Assembly (NCBI RefSeq): GCF_000165505.1
Contig: NC_014633.1
Span: 248,001 to 312,000, forward strand
Direction: 5' to 3'
Source: Ilyobacter polytropus DSM 2926
Lineage (GTDB): Bacteria > Fusobacteriota > Fusobacteriia > Fusobacteriales > Fusobacteriaceae
Length of the DNA stretch: 64,000 nucleotides
Both the position numbers and the translations under genes were made by a program. The notes beneath the pieces are model-generated. The model made no database searches, was not told the DNA's origin, and worked only from the letters and a program-made list of their open reading frames with translations. Shown piece after piece: positions 44,881-54,636 of the stretch (the first letter of the stretch is position 1; every line of letters begins with the position of its first letter).

Positions 44881-47634
44881 GTGAAAAAATCCCCTACTAA
44901 CATAAAGAAAATAACAACTGAAATTTTTATAAAAATAGCAATGATCGTCCTTCCGCTACTTTTGGTTGTGGGTATACTTATAGACAGTGCCTACAAGTAT
45001 GAAATTGAAAAATCCAAGAAAAACATTCTTGGTGAAATTTCAAATAAAACTGAAATTTTCGAAAAGACCGTTCAGTCACTTTTTCAGGAAGTTTTTCAGG
45101 ATGTATATATAATAGAAAATGCAAATGAATTTGAAGATTTTATGCAAAATCAGAGTTATCAAAAAAGAATTGAAGCCCGAAGACTCTTTGAGCGTTACAT
45201 GGGAAATAAAAGAGACTACCTACAACTGAGGTTCATAGGTATAGATGGGAAAGAGGTCATTAGAGTAGATAGGCTAAATGATCAAGTAATAGTTGTTCCA
45301 GATGAAAAACTACAGCAGAAAAAAGACAGGTCTTACTTTGCAAACTGTATAAATTCCAAAAAAGAAGGAATTTACATATCAAATCTAGACTTAAATATCG
45401 AGTTTGGGAAAATAATTGAACCCTATGTTCCTGTAATAAGATTTTCCAAAGCTGTAAAAGATAAAACTGGAAATATAATTGGAGTTGTTGTTATAAATTA
45501 TGATGGGCAGAAGTTTATAAACTCCTTTAAAGATTATCTGAGGGATAACAGGAATTTTGTAGAGCTTTTTCTAACAGATAATGAGGGATATTATCTGTCC
45601 AATGAAGATTCTGACAAAAACTTTGGTTTTATGTTTGAGGGGAAATCATCAGACTACACAGTGAAAAAAGAGATCCCAGAATTATGGAATGAAATTATAA
45701 AAAATTCTGAAAAAACAGTTGAAATAAAAGATAGGATTTTTTACTTTAAAAAACTTATGCCGACTTTTAAAGATTCAGTGTACTTTGAGGATACAGATTA
45801 TTACTGGAATATTATTACCACAATAAAAGAACAGAACATACCAAAGATGTTTTCAGAACAATTTTTATTCAAAAAAAATATGAAGTTTTATATACTTTTT
45901 ACGTTGTTTTTACTGAGCTCGATAATAATAACTATCCTCCATCTGAAAAAAAAGGAAAGTGATCAGCTTTACTTAACTAAGATGATTTTAGGTCATGTGG
46001 AAGAGGCAGTTTTAATAACCGACCATAAAAGAAACATACTAGACCTGAACAAAGGCTTTACAAAAATGACTGGATATTCAAGAGAAGAGGCATTAAATCT
46101 AAACACAAAAATATTCAGCTATGACAAGTCGCATCCGAAACTATATATGAAGATAAAAGAACAACTTGAAAAGGGACGTGACTGGAAAGGGGAGCTCTGG
46201 CTCAGAAAAAAAGATGGATCTAAGTACCCTGCACTTCTGACGATAAATAATATAATAAATCCAAAAAATAAGAAGACTGATTATTACGTCTCAGTTATAA
46301 AAGACCTTTCACGGGAAAAGGAGAAAGAGGCGGAGATTGAGTATCTTTTGACTCATAATTCAAAAACCAATCTTCCAAATGAATTTATGTTTTATAGCTT
46401 TATAGATGAAGAGATAAAAAAAGAAAATGAATTTGGTGTTTTGTATGTGAAATTGAAAAAAATAGATGATCTGGAGATGAAATATAACGAAGAATATTTA
46501 AGTATTATTTATGAAGAAGTAATTGCAAAATTAAGGGGTTTAGCTGGTGACGATGGCAATATAGCTCATATTTCAAAAGATGTATTTATTGTTATATTCA
46601 AATTCTCAGAGGATAAATATTTTATAAACAGATCTCTTACAGAACTGTCTTCGAGACTAAAATCCACCATAAAGATAAGAGATAAGGATATAAATATTGA
46701 GTTTGACTTCGGAGCTGTTTTCTTCCCGGAACACGGTAACTCTCCTAAAGAACTTTTGAGGAAGGCTATGTTCTCAGTAAAGGCACTGAAATATTATCCA
46801 GATAGAAGTTTTTTAATTTATCAGAATTCCCTGGAAAAAAAGATACAAAGAGAGCTAGATATTGAGGAGCACCTTCCTCTTGCAATCAAAAATAATGAAC
46901 TAGAGGTATATTTTCAGCCGCAGGTAAACAGTGAAAAGGATATGCTTATAGGAGCGGAAGCTTTGCTCCGTTGGAACAGCAAATCCTTGGGCAGTGTTTC
47001 TCCTGCTGAGTTTATACCCATTGCTGAAAGTATAGGGGTTATCAATAAATTAGGTATGTGGGTAGTAAAAGAAGTAGCCAGACAGACGAAATTTCTGGGA
47101 CTTGATAAACATAAAGATATTAAAATTTCAATTAATTTGTCTGCTACTGATTTTAAAAATGAGTTTCTTGTGGAAGAGATCACATATATCTTAGAGATAT
47201 ACGGACTTGATTTTTCCCAGTTTGAAATAGAACTCACTGAAGGGGTTTTGGTAGATGATTATGATTATGTTAAACCAAAATTAGATGAATTTCAGATGAA
47301 TGGAATATCTGTGGCCATAGATGATTTTGGAACTGGATTTTCTTCTATGACTCACCTTAAAAAATTGAACTTTGACAAAATTAAGATAGACAGAACTTTT
47401 ATAAAAGACTATCCGAAATCAGACAGCGGTTCTATAGCTGAGATAATAACATATCTTGCAAAAAGACTTGATATCAATGTGATCGCAGAAGGAGCAGAGA
47501 CCAAAGAGCAAGTGGAATTCTTAAGAGGCATAGGATGTTCCAATATACAGGGATATTATTACAGCAAACCTCTTTCAGCTTCTGATTTTAAGGAATATAT
47601 AGATACTTATTTTCTAAATAAAGAACAAATTTAG
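44881..47634 (+). CDS. Membrane sensor with PAS, degenerate GGDEF and EAL domains
   Basis: A 917-residue c-di-GMP protein. A membrane segment (about 18-38) leads to an extracytoplasmic Cache-like sensor domain (about 40-330), a second membrane segment (about 340-358), a PAS domain (about 365-480), a degenerate GGDEF domain (about 490-645; the signature is HISKDVFIVIF) and an EAL domain (665-910). EAL motifs are intact: GAEALLRW near 690, IDDFGTGFSS near 812 and VIAEGAET near 862, so phosphodiesterase activity is expected. The start is GTG, five bases after AGGAGG. It probably responds to an outside ligand. Confidence 0.9.
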   Translation: MKKSPTNIKKITTEIFIKIAMIVLPLLLVVGILIDSAYKYEIEKSKKNILGEISNKTEIFEKTVQSLFQEVFQDVYIIENANEFEDFMQNQSYQKRIEARRLFERYMGNKRDYLQLRFIGIDGKEVIRVDRLNDQVIVVPDEKLQQKKDRSYFANCINSKKEGIYISNLDLNIEFGKIIEPYVPVIRFSKAVKDKTGNIIGVVVINYDGQKFINSFKDYLRDNRNFVELFLTDNEGYYLSNEDSDKNFGFMFEGKSSDYTVKKEIPELWNEIIKNSEKTVEIKDRIFYFKKLMPTFKDSVYFEDTDYYWNIITTIKEQNIPKMFSEQFLFKKNMKFYILFTLFLLSSIIITILHLKKKESDQLYLTKMILGHVEEAVLITDHKRNILDLNKGFTKMTGYSREEALNLNTKIFSYDKSHPKLYMKIKEQLEKGRDWKGELWLRKKDGSKYPALLTINNIINPKNKKTDYYVSVIKDLSREKEKEAEIEYLLTHNSKTNLPNEFMFYSFIDEEIKKENEFGVLYVKLKKIDDLEMKYNEEYLSIIYEEVIAKLRGLAGDDGNIAHISKDVFIVIFKFSEDKYFINRSLTELSSRLKSTIKIRDKDINIEFDFGAVFFPEHGNSPKELLRKAMFSVKALKYYPDRSFLIYQNSLEKKIQRELDIEEHLPLAIKNNELEVYFQPQVNSEKDMLIGAEALLRWNSKSLGSVSPAEFIPIAESIGVINKLGMWVVKEVARQTKFLGLDKHKDIKISINLSATDFKNEFLVEEITYILEIYGLDFSQFEIELTEGVLVDDYDYVKPKLDEFQMNGISVAIDDFGTGFSSMTHLKKLNFDKIKIDRTFIKDYPKSDSGSIAEIITYLAKRLDINVIAEGAETKEQVEFLRGIGCSNIQGYYYSKPLSASDFKEYIDTYFLNKEQI

Positions 47635-47954
47635 TGACAGAATTTATATAGGGAATTTTTTAAAATAAACTTTTGAAATTATAAAAGAAAAAAATTCACT
47701 TGAAAAATATCTCTTAAAGTATTAAACTTATATATGTAATATTATAATTTATTTTTTTGGTATATGATTTAAATTTTATGAGGATTTGCGCGTTATTTTA
47801 TTCCAAGTTATATAAGAGCACCATTGTTATATTTTTATTATTTTATTAAAAAGGGTATTTCAATAAAATTTAGCGACCTAAGAGACAGGGTATTTATAGT
47901 TTACATCAACAATGATTTAAAATCATAAAATGAAAGTACAAAAGGGAGGAAATT
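47635..47954. other. Intergenic region before oppA
   Basis: 320 AT-rich bases. I see no clear terminator for the upstream gene, no RNA element and no ORF with a ribosome binding site. TTTACA at about 47900 is a possible -35, but no -10 is at a good distance. Confidence 0.4.
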
Positions 47955-49574
47955 ATGAAAAAACACTTATCCTTGGTCGCCTTTATAATGGCGATCATAT
48001 TCGGAGCTGTGGCCTGTGGTAAAAAAGCAGAAACGAGTAAAAAATATTTTAGATTGGCAAAAGATGTAGAAATGGCATCTATGGATCATCACCTTGCTTC
48101 AGACGGGCTTTCTTTCGAGACAATAGGTGCGACAATAGAAGGACTGTACGGTGTAGACGGTGCAGGAACACCTATTCCTGCCATTGCCGAGTCTTACGAG
48201 GTTTCAGAAGACGGACTGAATTACACATTTTATCTAAGAAAAGAAGCAAAGTGGTCAAATGGAGACCCTGTAACTGCAAAAGACTTTGTTTTTGCATGGA
48301 GAAGACTTGTTGATCCGGTTATAGCCAGTGAATATAACTTCATTATGGACATAGCTTCTGTAAAAAATGCTTCAAAGGTAATATCAGGAGAGCTTAAAAC
48401 AGATGAGCTAGGAGTAAAAGCAGTAGACGACAATACCTTAGAGGTTAATTTAGAGGTTCCAGTACCGTACTTTATAAGTCTAATGTCTTTCCCTTCTTTC
48501 TTTCCTATGAATGAAAAGTTTGTAACAGAAAAAGGCGACCAGTATGCTATGACACCTGATGACCTTCTTGCCAACGGACCATTTAAAATGGTGGAATGGA
48601 ACAGAGGTTACGGATTTAAACTTGACAAAAATCCAGATTACTATGATGCTTCAAGTGTAAAAATAGACGGAGTGGATATACGTATAATAAAGGATAATCA
48701 GACGGCTGCCTTAAAGTTTGAGAAAAATGAGCTGGATATGGTAAAACTTTCTGCAGAGCTTGTAGATAAGTATAAATCAAATGAGGCTTTGACTAAGATG
48801 CCAGCAGGATATCTATGGTATATGGCTCCAAATTTCAAAAACGAAATATTTTCAAATGTTAATGCTAGAAAGGCCCTGTCTCACGCCGTAAATAAACAGT
48901 ATATAGTTGACAATATTATGAATGACGGTTCTACATCTGCAGACTTTATAGTCCCTGTAGGTCTTGCAACAGGTCCTGATGCAAAAGATTTCCGTGCAAC
49001 TTCTGATTCATATACTAAATATGATAAGGAAAAAGCTCTAGAATATTGGAATAAAGCCAAATCAGAACTAAAGTTAGATAAGATGGAGATAGAACTAGTA
49101 TTTGATGATTTTGAAAGTAATAAAAAAATAGCAGAATTTGTGCAATCTGAACTTCAGGTAAATCTTCCTGGATTAATGGTAAGCTTAAAGGCTCAGCCAA
49201 AGAAAAATCGTCTTGCTTTAATGCGTAGCGGAGATTATGACCTTGGACTTACACGTTGGGGGCCTGATTTTGCAGATCCGCTTACATATTTAGGAATGTT
49301 TGAAACAGGTAATCCTACAAACTATCCTCAATATAGCAGTGAGGCTTATGACAAAATGATTTTTGATGTATCCAAAGGAGAACTTGCATCCAAACCGGAA
49401 GCTCGTTGGGAAATGATGAAAACTGCAGAGAAACTTCTTGTAGAAGAAGACGCAGCAGTGGCACCTCTATACCAGAGAGGTTACTCATTCTTGAAAAATC
49501 CTAAGATAAAAAATCTAGAGTACCATACAGTGGGAATTTCTTTTGTCTATAAGAATATGACTATCGAAGACTAA
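47955..49574 (+). CDS. oppA: Oligopeptide ABC transporter substrate-binding lipoprotein
   Basis: The 539-residue protein has a lipoprotein signal ending in the lipobox AVAC (Cys21) and the SBP family 5 blocks, including YTFYLRKEAKWSNGDPVTAKDF near residue 93 and the later RKALSHAVNKQYI near 310. It captures peptides for the OppBCDF importer. GGGAGG precedes the start. A hairpin at 49591-49631 separates it from oppB, which usually allows higher expression of the binding protein. Confidence 0.93.
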   Translation: MKKHLSLVAFIMAIIFGAVACGKKAETSKKYFRLAKDVEMASMDHHLASDGLSFETIGATIEGLYGVDGAGTPIPAIAESYEVSEDGLNYTFYLRKEAKWSNGDPVTAKDFVFAWRRLVDPVIASEYNFIMDIASVKNASKVISGELKTDELGVKAVDDNTLEVNLEVPVPYFISLMSFPSFFPMNEKFVTEKGDQYAMTPDDLLANGPFKMVEWNRGYGFKLDKNPDYYDASSVKIDGVDIRIIKDNQTAALKFEKNELDMVKLSAELVDKYKSNEALTKMPAGYLWYMAPNFKNEIFSNVNARKALSHAVNKQYIVDNIMNDGSTSADFIVPVGLATGPDAKDFRATSDSYTKYDKEKALEYWNKAKSELKLDKMEIELVFDDFESNKKIAEFVQSELQVNLPGLMVSLKAQPKKNRLALMRSGDYDLGLTRWGPDFADPLTYLGMFETGNPTNYPQYSSEAYDKMIFDVSKGELASKPEARWEMMKTAEKLLVEEDAAVAPLYQRGYSFLKNPKIKNLEYHTVGISFVYKNMTIED

Positions 49575-49590
49575 TATATAAATTTAACTG

Positions 49591-49631
49591 ATAAAGCCAT
49601 AGGCGGCGGAAGTCAAGGCCTATGGCTTTAT
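49591..49631 (+). terminator. Hairpin between oppA and oppB, partial terminator
   Basis: Perfect arms of 14 bases (ATAAAGCCATAGGC and its complement) with a 13-base loop. The T content after it is poor, so it may protect oppA mRNA and only partly stop transcription. Confidence 0.7.
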
Positions 49632-49667
49632 TACAATATTTGGACTAAAAAAAAGGAGTTGAGATAC

Positions 49668-50612
49668 ATGCTGAAATATATCGGAAAGCGATTACTGATT
49701 TCAGTAGCTACCCTGTGGGTCATCCTGACGATATTATTTTTACTTTTAGAACTAATGCCAGGTTCTCCTTTTAATGATGAGAAGCTAAACAGAGATCAGA
49801 AAATATTGCTAGATCAAAAGTACGGTTTAGACAAGCCGCTTCCTATAAGATATTCTAGATACATGCAAAATATTGTTTTTAAGGGAGATTTTGGGGATTC
49901 ATACACTATACAGAAAAACTATCCTGTTATAGAGATTATAAATAAAAGACTTGCTGTCTCTGCCCGTCTTGGGTTTCAGGCACTTTTATTTGGATCAATT
50001 ATAGGAATAGTCTTAGGGGCCATAGCAGCCATTTACCGTAACACTATATGGGACACCATGACGACAATGTTTGCAGTTATAGGCGTTTCGGTGCCATCCT
50101 ATGTATTTGCATTGGGGCTCAGTTATTTCTTGGGGTACAAACTATCCTGGTTTCCCTTTACATATGACATCTATTCCCCTATTGAATCTAGTGTCCTTCC
50201 TACAATGGCCCTGGCAATGTTTGTAATAGCTACAGTTGCACGTTTCATGAGAACCGAACTGGTGGAAGTTTTGGGATCAGATTATATCTTACTGGCAGAA
50301 ACAAAGGGACTAACAACTACAAAGGTCATAGCAAGACACTCAATAAGAAATGCGTTAATTCCTGTAATAACTGTTTTAGGACCTTTGACTGTTGGTCTTA
50401 TGACTGGTTCTCTAGTTATTGAAAGAATATTTGGTATCCCGGGAGTTGGGGATCTGCTTGTAACTGCAATCAGTGTAAATGATTTTAATGTAATAATAGC
50501 AATCTCTTTTTTCTATAGTATATTTTATATATTTATGATGTTGATTATAGATGTATTATACGGAGTCATTGACCCTAGAATCAGAGTAACAGGAGGGGAT
50601 TCTAATGGATAA
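49668..50612 (+). CDS. oppB: Oligopeptide ABC transporter permease OppB
   Basis: Inner-membrane permease, 314 residues, about six membrane segments, starting MLKYIGKRLLISVATLWVIL. The family's LMPGSPF block is near residue 28 and the ATPase-contact loop SDYILLAETKGLTTTKVIARHSIRNAL is near residue 204-230. ATG 49668 is chosen because AAGGAG directly abuts the alternative TTG at 49659. It overlaps oppC by eight bases. Confidence 0.93.
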   Translation: MLKYIGKRLLISVATLWVILTILFLLLELMPGSPFNDEKLNRDQKILLDQKYGLDKPLPIRYSRYMQNIVFKGDFGDSYTIQKNYPVIEIINKRLAVSARLGFQALLFGSIIGIVLGAIAAIYRNTIWDTMTTMFAVIGVSVPSYVFALGLSYFLGYKLSWFPFTYDIYSPIESSVLPTMALAMFVIATVARFMRTELVEVLGSDYILLAETKGLTTTKVIARHSIRNALIPVITVLGPLTVGLMTGSLVIERIFGIPGVGDLLVTAISVNDFNVIIAISFFYSIFYIFMMLIIDVLYGVIDPRIRVTGGDSNG

Positions 50613-51618
50613 CAACATCAAGGTATATGACAAAGAGATGTTTGAACGTGTTTTTTCTGAAGAAAAAGTACAAAAAGATATAGTCTACAAGGGAGTGAGT
50701 TTCTGGAAAGATGTGAGACTCCGTTTTAAGCAAAACAAAGGTGCGATTTTTGGAATTATAATGATCACAGTCATCATATTTTTTGCCGTACTTGGGCCTC
50801 ATATGAACAGACACAGTTATAGAAGCATAGAACAGCAGCATGCAAACCTTCCTCCTAGGATAGCAGTGGTTGAAAAAATTGGAATTTTTGACGGTACCTT
50901 GGAAGATAAAAATATATATCTTGAAAAAGGACTTGAGGATGTATACTATTGGTTTGGGACAGACAGTCTAGGAAGGGACATCTGGACCCGTGTATGGATA
51001 GGGACTAGAGTTTCTCTTTATATAGCCTTGCTGGCAGTAATAATAGATATGCTTATAGGAATGGGCTATGGCCTGATCTCAGGATATGTAGGGGGCAGAA
51101 CAGATACGGTGATGCAAAGGATAATTGAGATTATGAGTGGAATACCGAATCTTGTAATTGTCACTCTTTTTGTTATGATAATGAACCCTGGAATAATGTC
51201 TATTTCTCTCGCCCTTGTTATCACCGGGTGGATAGGGATGAGTCGTGTTGTACGTTCACAGGTTCTAAAAATGAAGGAGCTAGATTTTATACTTGCATCT
51301 AAAACTCTAGGTGCCAGTTCTAAGCAGATAATCGCAAAGGATCTCCTTCCGAATATTTTTGGACAGGTTATCATTATGAGTATGTTTTCCATTCCGAATG
51401 CTATATTCTATGAGTCATTTTTGGCATTTATAGGTCTTGGATTGCAGCCGCCTATGGCTTCCTTAGGAGTGCTTATAAGCGATGGATATAAATCAGTACT
51501 GGTTTATCCCTATATGATAGTTACTCCTATCCTAGTTCTGGCTTTTCTCATGCTAAGTTTTAACCTCGTTGCAGACGGGTTGAGAGATGCCTTAGATCCA
51601 AAAATGAAACAACAATAA
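50605..51618 (+). CDS. oppC: Oligopeptide ABC transporter permease OppC
   Basis: Second permease, 337 residues, with an N-terminal membrane segment after a cytoplasmic tail and a group of five more at the C-terminal half. The block HYWFGTDSLGRDIWTRV-like region (WFGTDSLGRDIW) near residue 115 and the loop LDFILASKTLGASSKQII near residue 225 are typical of the OppC/DppC class. GGAGGGG lies upstream inside the end of oppB, so the two are translationally coupled. Confidence 0.93.
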   Translation: MDNNIKVYDKEMFERVFSEEKVQKDIVYKGVSFWKDVRLRFKQNKGAIFGIIMITVIIFFAVLGPHMNRHSYRSIEQQHANLPPRIAVVEKIGIFDGTLEDKNIYLEKGLEDVYYWFGTDSLGRDIWTRVWIGTRVSLYIALLAVIIDMLIGMGYGLISGYVGGRTDTVMQRIIEIMSGIPNLVIVTLFVMIMNPGIMSISLALVITGWIGMSRVVRSQVLKMKELDFILASKTLGASSKQIIAKDLLPNIFGQVIIMSMFSIPNAIFYESFLAFIGLGLQPPMASLGVLISDGYKSVLVYPYMIVTPILVLAFLMLSFNLVADGLRDALDPKMKQQ

Positions 51619-51628
51619 GAGGTGAAAA

Positions 51629-52645
51629 ATGGTTAAAGATAAAATAATTGAAATAAAAGATTTGCATGTCTCATTTGAGACTCACAACGGAAAGGTATCT
51701 GCCATAAGAGGAGTCGACCTGGATTTGTATGAAGGGGAAACCCTGGCCATAGTAGGGGAAAGTGGATCAGGAAAATCTGTTACTACAAAGGTGCTCATGG
51801 GTATTCTGGCAAAAAACGGAATGATTGACCAGGGAGAGGTTTTATTTGAAGGAAAGGACCTCACAAGGCTTCCAAAGAAAGATATGGTAGCTATCCGTGG
51901 TAAAAAAATAGCCATGATTTTTCAGGATCCCATGACCTCTCTAAATCCAACTATGACAATAGGAAAGCAGATTGCAGAGTGTCTCATAGAGAATCAAAAT
52001 AAGTCAAAGAAAGAGGCCAAAGAAAAAGCTCTCGAGCTTATAAATCTTGTAGGAATAACGCAACCGGAAAAAAGATTTAAGCAGTACCCTCACCAGCTTA
52101 GCGGGGGTATGCGTCAAAGGGTGGTCATAGCCATTGCCCTTGCATGTAATCCCAAGGTATTGATTGCAGATGAACCTACTACGGCACTAGATGTGACTAT
52201 ACAGGCTCAAATCATTGACCTTATAAAAGACCTTCAGGATAAGATGAAAATTTCCATAATTTTTATTACCCACGACCTTGGAGTAGTGGCAAATGTGGCA
52301 GACCGTGTGGCTGTAATGTATGCAGGGAAGATTGTGGAATATGGAAAGTCTGAGGAGATATTTTTTGACCCGAGGCACCCCTATACATGGGGACTTTTGG
52401 CCTCTATGCCAAACCTCGAGTCAGAGGGAGAGGAGCTTTATGCCATCCCTGGGTCTCCTCCAAACCTTCTTTATCCTCCAAAAGGAGATGCCTTTGCAGT
52501 TCGAAGTGAGTACGCACTCAAGATTGATTTTGAAGAACAGCCTCCATTTTTCAAGATAAGTGACACACATTATGCCGCCACTTGGCTGCTTCACGAGGAT
52601 GCTCCCAAAGTAGAGTTGCCCCATGTATTGAAAGAGAAGATTTAG
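51629..52645 (+). CDS. oppD: Oligopeptide ABC transporter ATPase OppD
   Basis: Cytosolic ATPase with Walker A GESGSGKSVTT near residue 43, signature LSGGMRQRV near residue 155, Walker B VLIADEPTTALDV near residue 174 and the OppD/F C-terminal extension including HPYTWGLLASMPNLE. 338 residues. The conserved extension cysteines are not clustered as in the iron-sulfur-bearing type. Ten bases separate it from oppC. Confidence 0.94.
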   Translation: MVKDKIIEIKDLHVSFETHNGKVSAIRGVDLDLYEGETLAIVGESGSGKSVTTKVLMGILAKNGMIDQGEVLFEGKDLTRLPKKDMVAIRGKKIAMIFQDPMTSLNPTMTIGKQIAECLIENQNKSKKEAKEKALELINLVGITQPEKRFKQYPHQLSGGMRQRVVIAIALACNPKVLIADEPTTALDVTIQAQIIDLIKDLQDKMKISIIFITHDLGVVANVADRVAVMYAGKIVEYGKSEEIFFDPRHPYTWGLLASMPNLESEGEELYAIPGSPPNLLYPPKGDAFAVRSEYALKIDFEEQPPFFKISDTHYAATWLLHEDAPKVELPHVLKEKI

Positions 52646-52668
52646 AGGATATGAAAGAGGTGCAGACA

Positions 52669-53595
52669 ATGAATGAAAAAGATCAGATAATTTTACAGGT
52701 GAGAGACCTCAAGCAATATTTTCCCATGGGGAAAAAATCAGTTGTAAAAGCAGTGGACGGAATATCCTTTGATGTGTATAAAGGTGAAACTCTTGGACTG
52801 GTTGGAGAAAGCGGGTCTGGAAAATCAACAACTGGGAGAAGTATTATCCGTCTGTACAATCCCACAGAGGGAGAGGTTGTTTTTCGGGGTGAGAAAATAT
52901 CCGGGAAAATCGACAAAAGTATAGAGGGGATGCTAAGGACAAAGATGCAGATGATTTTTCAAGATCCTATGGCATCTCTGAATCCTAGAAAAAAAGTTCT
53001 TGATATCATAGCTCAGGGACTTGATATACACGGCCTGTATAAGGATGAAGAAGAACGTCGAAAAAAAGTTTATGACATACTGGAAACTGTAGGTCTGGCA
53101 AAAGAACACGCTCACAGATATCCACACGAATTCAGTGGTGGACAGAGACAGAGAATAGGAATAGCCAGAGCAGTGGTTATGGAGCCTGATTTTATAATCG
53201 CTGATGAGGCTATAAGTGCTCTAGATGTTTCTATCCAGGCACAAGTTGTGAATCTTCTGAAAAAAATGCAGAAGGATAGAAACCTTACTTATATTTTTAT
53301 AGCCCATGATCTTTCTATGGTAAAGTATATAAGTGACAGGATTGCAGTTATGCACTTGGGAAAAATAGTAGAGCTAGGTACGGCGGATATGATTTATCAT
53401 TCCCCTATACACCCCTATACGAAATCCCTTCTTTCAGCAGTACCGCAGCCTAATCCTATTACAGAGAGAAAAAGAAAAAGAACATACTATGACAAGAGTA
53501 ATATAGACTATGATGCCGGGAAATTTACAGAAATAACAAAAGGACATTTTGTCCTCTGTACTGAAGAGGAATTAGTAGAATGGACTAAACAATAG
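52669..53595 (+). CDS. oppF: Oligopeptide ABC transporter ATPase OppF
   Basis: Second ATPase, 308 residues, with Walker A GESGSGKSTTG near residue 44, FQDPMASLNPRKKV, signature FSGGQRQRIGIARA near residue 155 and Walker B IIADEAISALDVS. ATG 52669 is chosen because GAGGTG lies about seven bases before it; the in-frame ATG at 52651 has its purines only two bases upstream. The frame is open further back inside oppD but that part is not homologous. Confidence 0.93.
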   Translation: MNEKDQIILQVRDLKQYFPMGKKSVVKAVDGISFDVYKGETLGLVGESGSGKSTTGRSIIRLYNPTEGEVVFRGEKISGKIDKSIEGMLRTKMQMIFQDPMASLNPRKKVLDIIAQGLDIHGLYKDEEERRKKVYDILETVGLAKEHAHRYPHEFSGGQRQRIGIARAVVMEPDFIIADEAISALDVSIQAQVVNLLKKMQKDRNLTYIFIAHDLSMVKYISDRIAVMHLGKIVELGTADMIYHSPIHPYTKSLLSAVPQPNPITERKRKRTYYDKSNIDYDAGKFTEITKGHFVLCTEEELVEWTKQ

Positions 53596-53596
53596 A

Positions 53597-53639
53597 AAAA
53601 GGCTTGAATCCATCAAATTGAGGGATTCAAGCCTTTTTT
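53597..53639 (+). terminator. Intrinsic terminator of oppABCDF
   Basis: AAAAAGGCTTGAATC pairs with GATTCAAGCCTTTTT. It also suits the convergent asrC gene. Confidence 0.9.
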
Positions 53640-53650
53640 AAATACTATAT

Positions 53651-54625
53651 TTATTTTATCCCCGGATACTTAACGCCGCTCCAGTAAATGTTGTCCTTTG
53701 TAACTGTTTCAGAAGGTAATTTAACCTCTTTTAAAGCCCATTTTTTAAACTCCATAAATCCGGTTCGGTCTACGATATAGCCGATATGCTCCTTGGGAAG
53801 GGTACGATCAATATATTCGTTGACATAGTCATAGGTGTTTTTTATGATTTTTATGATTGACTCTTCGTCAGCCCAGATCATCCAGTCTTCGGCTAGTCTA
53901 GGATTTCTCTTTCCTGTTCTTCCCATGATAGCCAGTCTGTAGTATTTTTTTGAATCCCTTGTCCATGCAGAGACAGGGCAGTTTAATACACATTCTCCAC
54001 AGCCTATGCACCTGTCATGCTCTCTCACAGGCTTATAGTTATTCATTTTTATTGCACCAGTTGAGAGACTTTTACATTTTTTCTCACATCTTCCACAAGA
54101 GATACATCTATGTGGTTCGAGCTTTGGCAAAGTCATTCCGATTATTCCAAAGTCATGCATTCTTATTTTCTGGCAGTCATTGGGACAACCTGTGAGGGCT
54201 ATCTTAAAATGAAAATCATGAGGGAAAACTTTTTTTTCTATTTTTTTAGCTAATTCAGTTGTGTTGTACTGGGCCTTAGGGCATATTTTATTTCCGATAC
54301 ATGCAGCTATGTTTCTAGTTCCTGCCGCAGGATAACCCTTATTTTTGTCGTTGTGGTTTATTCCTAACCCCTCCATAAGAGATTCTACCACAAGGTTTAC
54401 TTCATCTATCTTATCCCAGTCAATTCCCATTATCTCAAAGCCCTGTCTGGTAGTAAGGTGTACTTTACCGTTACCGTAGTTGTTTGCGATTTCAGATACC
54501 TTCAGAAGAAGTTCTCCGGAAATTTCACCGCCGGGAACTCTGACTCTGAGAGTTGTCTTGTCTCTGACCTTGGTAACTCTATAGGCGTTTTTGGTGACCT
54601 TTTTTCTGTTTATGTCTAAACTCAT
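53651..54625 (-). CDS. asrC: Anaerobic sulfite reductase subunit C
   Basis: Catalytic siroheme subunit that reduces sulfite to sulfide. It has the N-terminal sulfite-reductase block HLTTRQGFEI near residue 57, the siroheme/cluster cysteines in CIGNKICPKAQ and TGCPNDCQK (near 108-115 and 145-152), and two ferredoxin-type clusters CISCGRCEKKC and CIGCGECVLNCP near residues 172-220. 324 residues. It is last in the asrABC operon, following asrB by 11 bases. Confidence 0.95.
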   Translation of the reverse strand: MSLDINRKKVTKNAYRVTKVRDKTTLRVRVPGGEISGELLLKVSEIANNYGNGKVHLTTRQGFEIMGIDWDKIDEVNLVVESLMEGLGINHNDKNKGYPAAGTRNIAACIGNKICPKAQYNTTELAKKIEKKVFPHDFHFKIALTGCPNDCQKIRMHDFGIIGMTLPKLEPHRCISCGRCEKKCKSLSTGAIKMNNYKPVREHDRCIGCGECVLNCPVSAWTRDSKKYYRLAIMGRTGKRNPRLAEDWMIWADEESIIKIIKNTYDYVNEYIDRTLPKEHIGYIVDRTGFMEFKKWALKEVKLPSETVTKDNIYWSGVKYPGIK

Positions 54626-54636
54626 GGATTAACCTC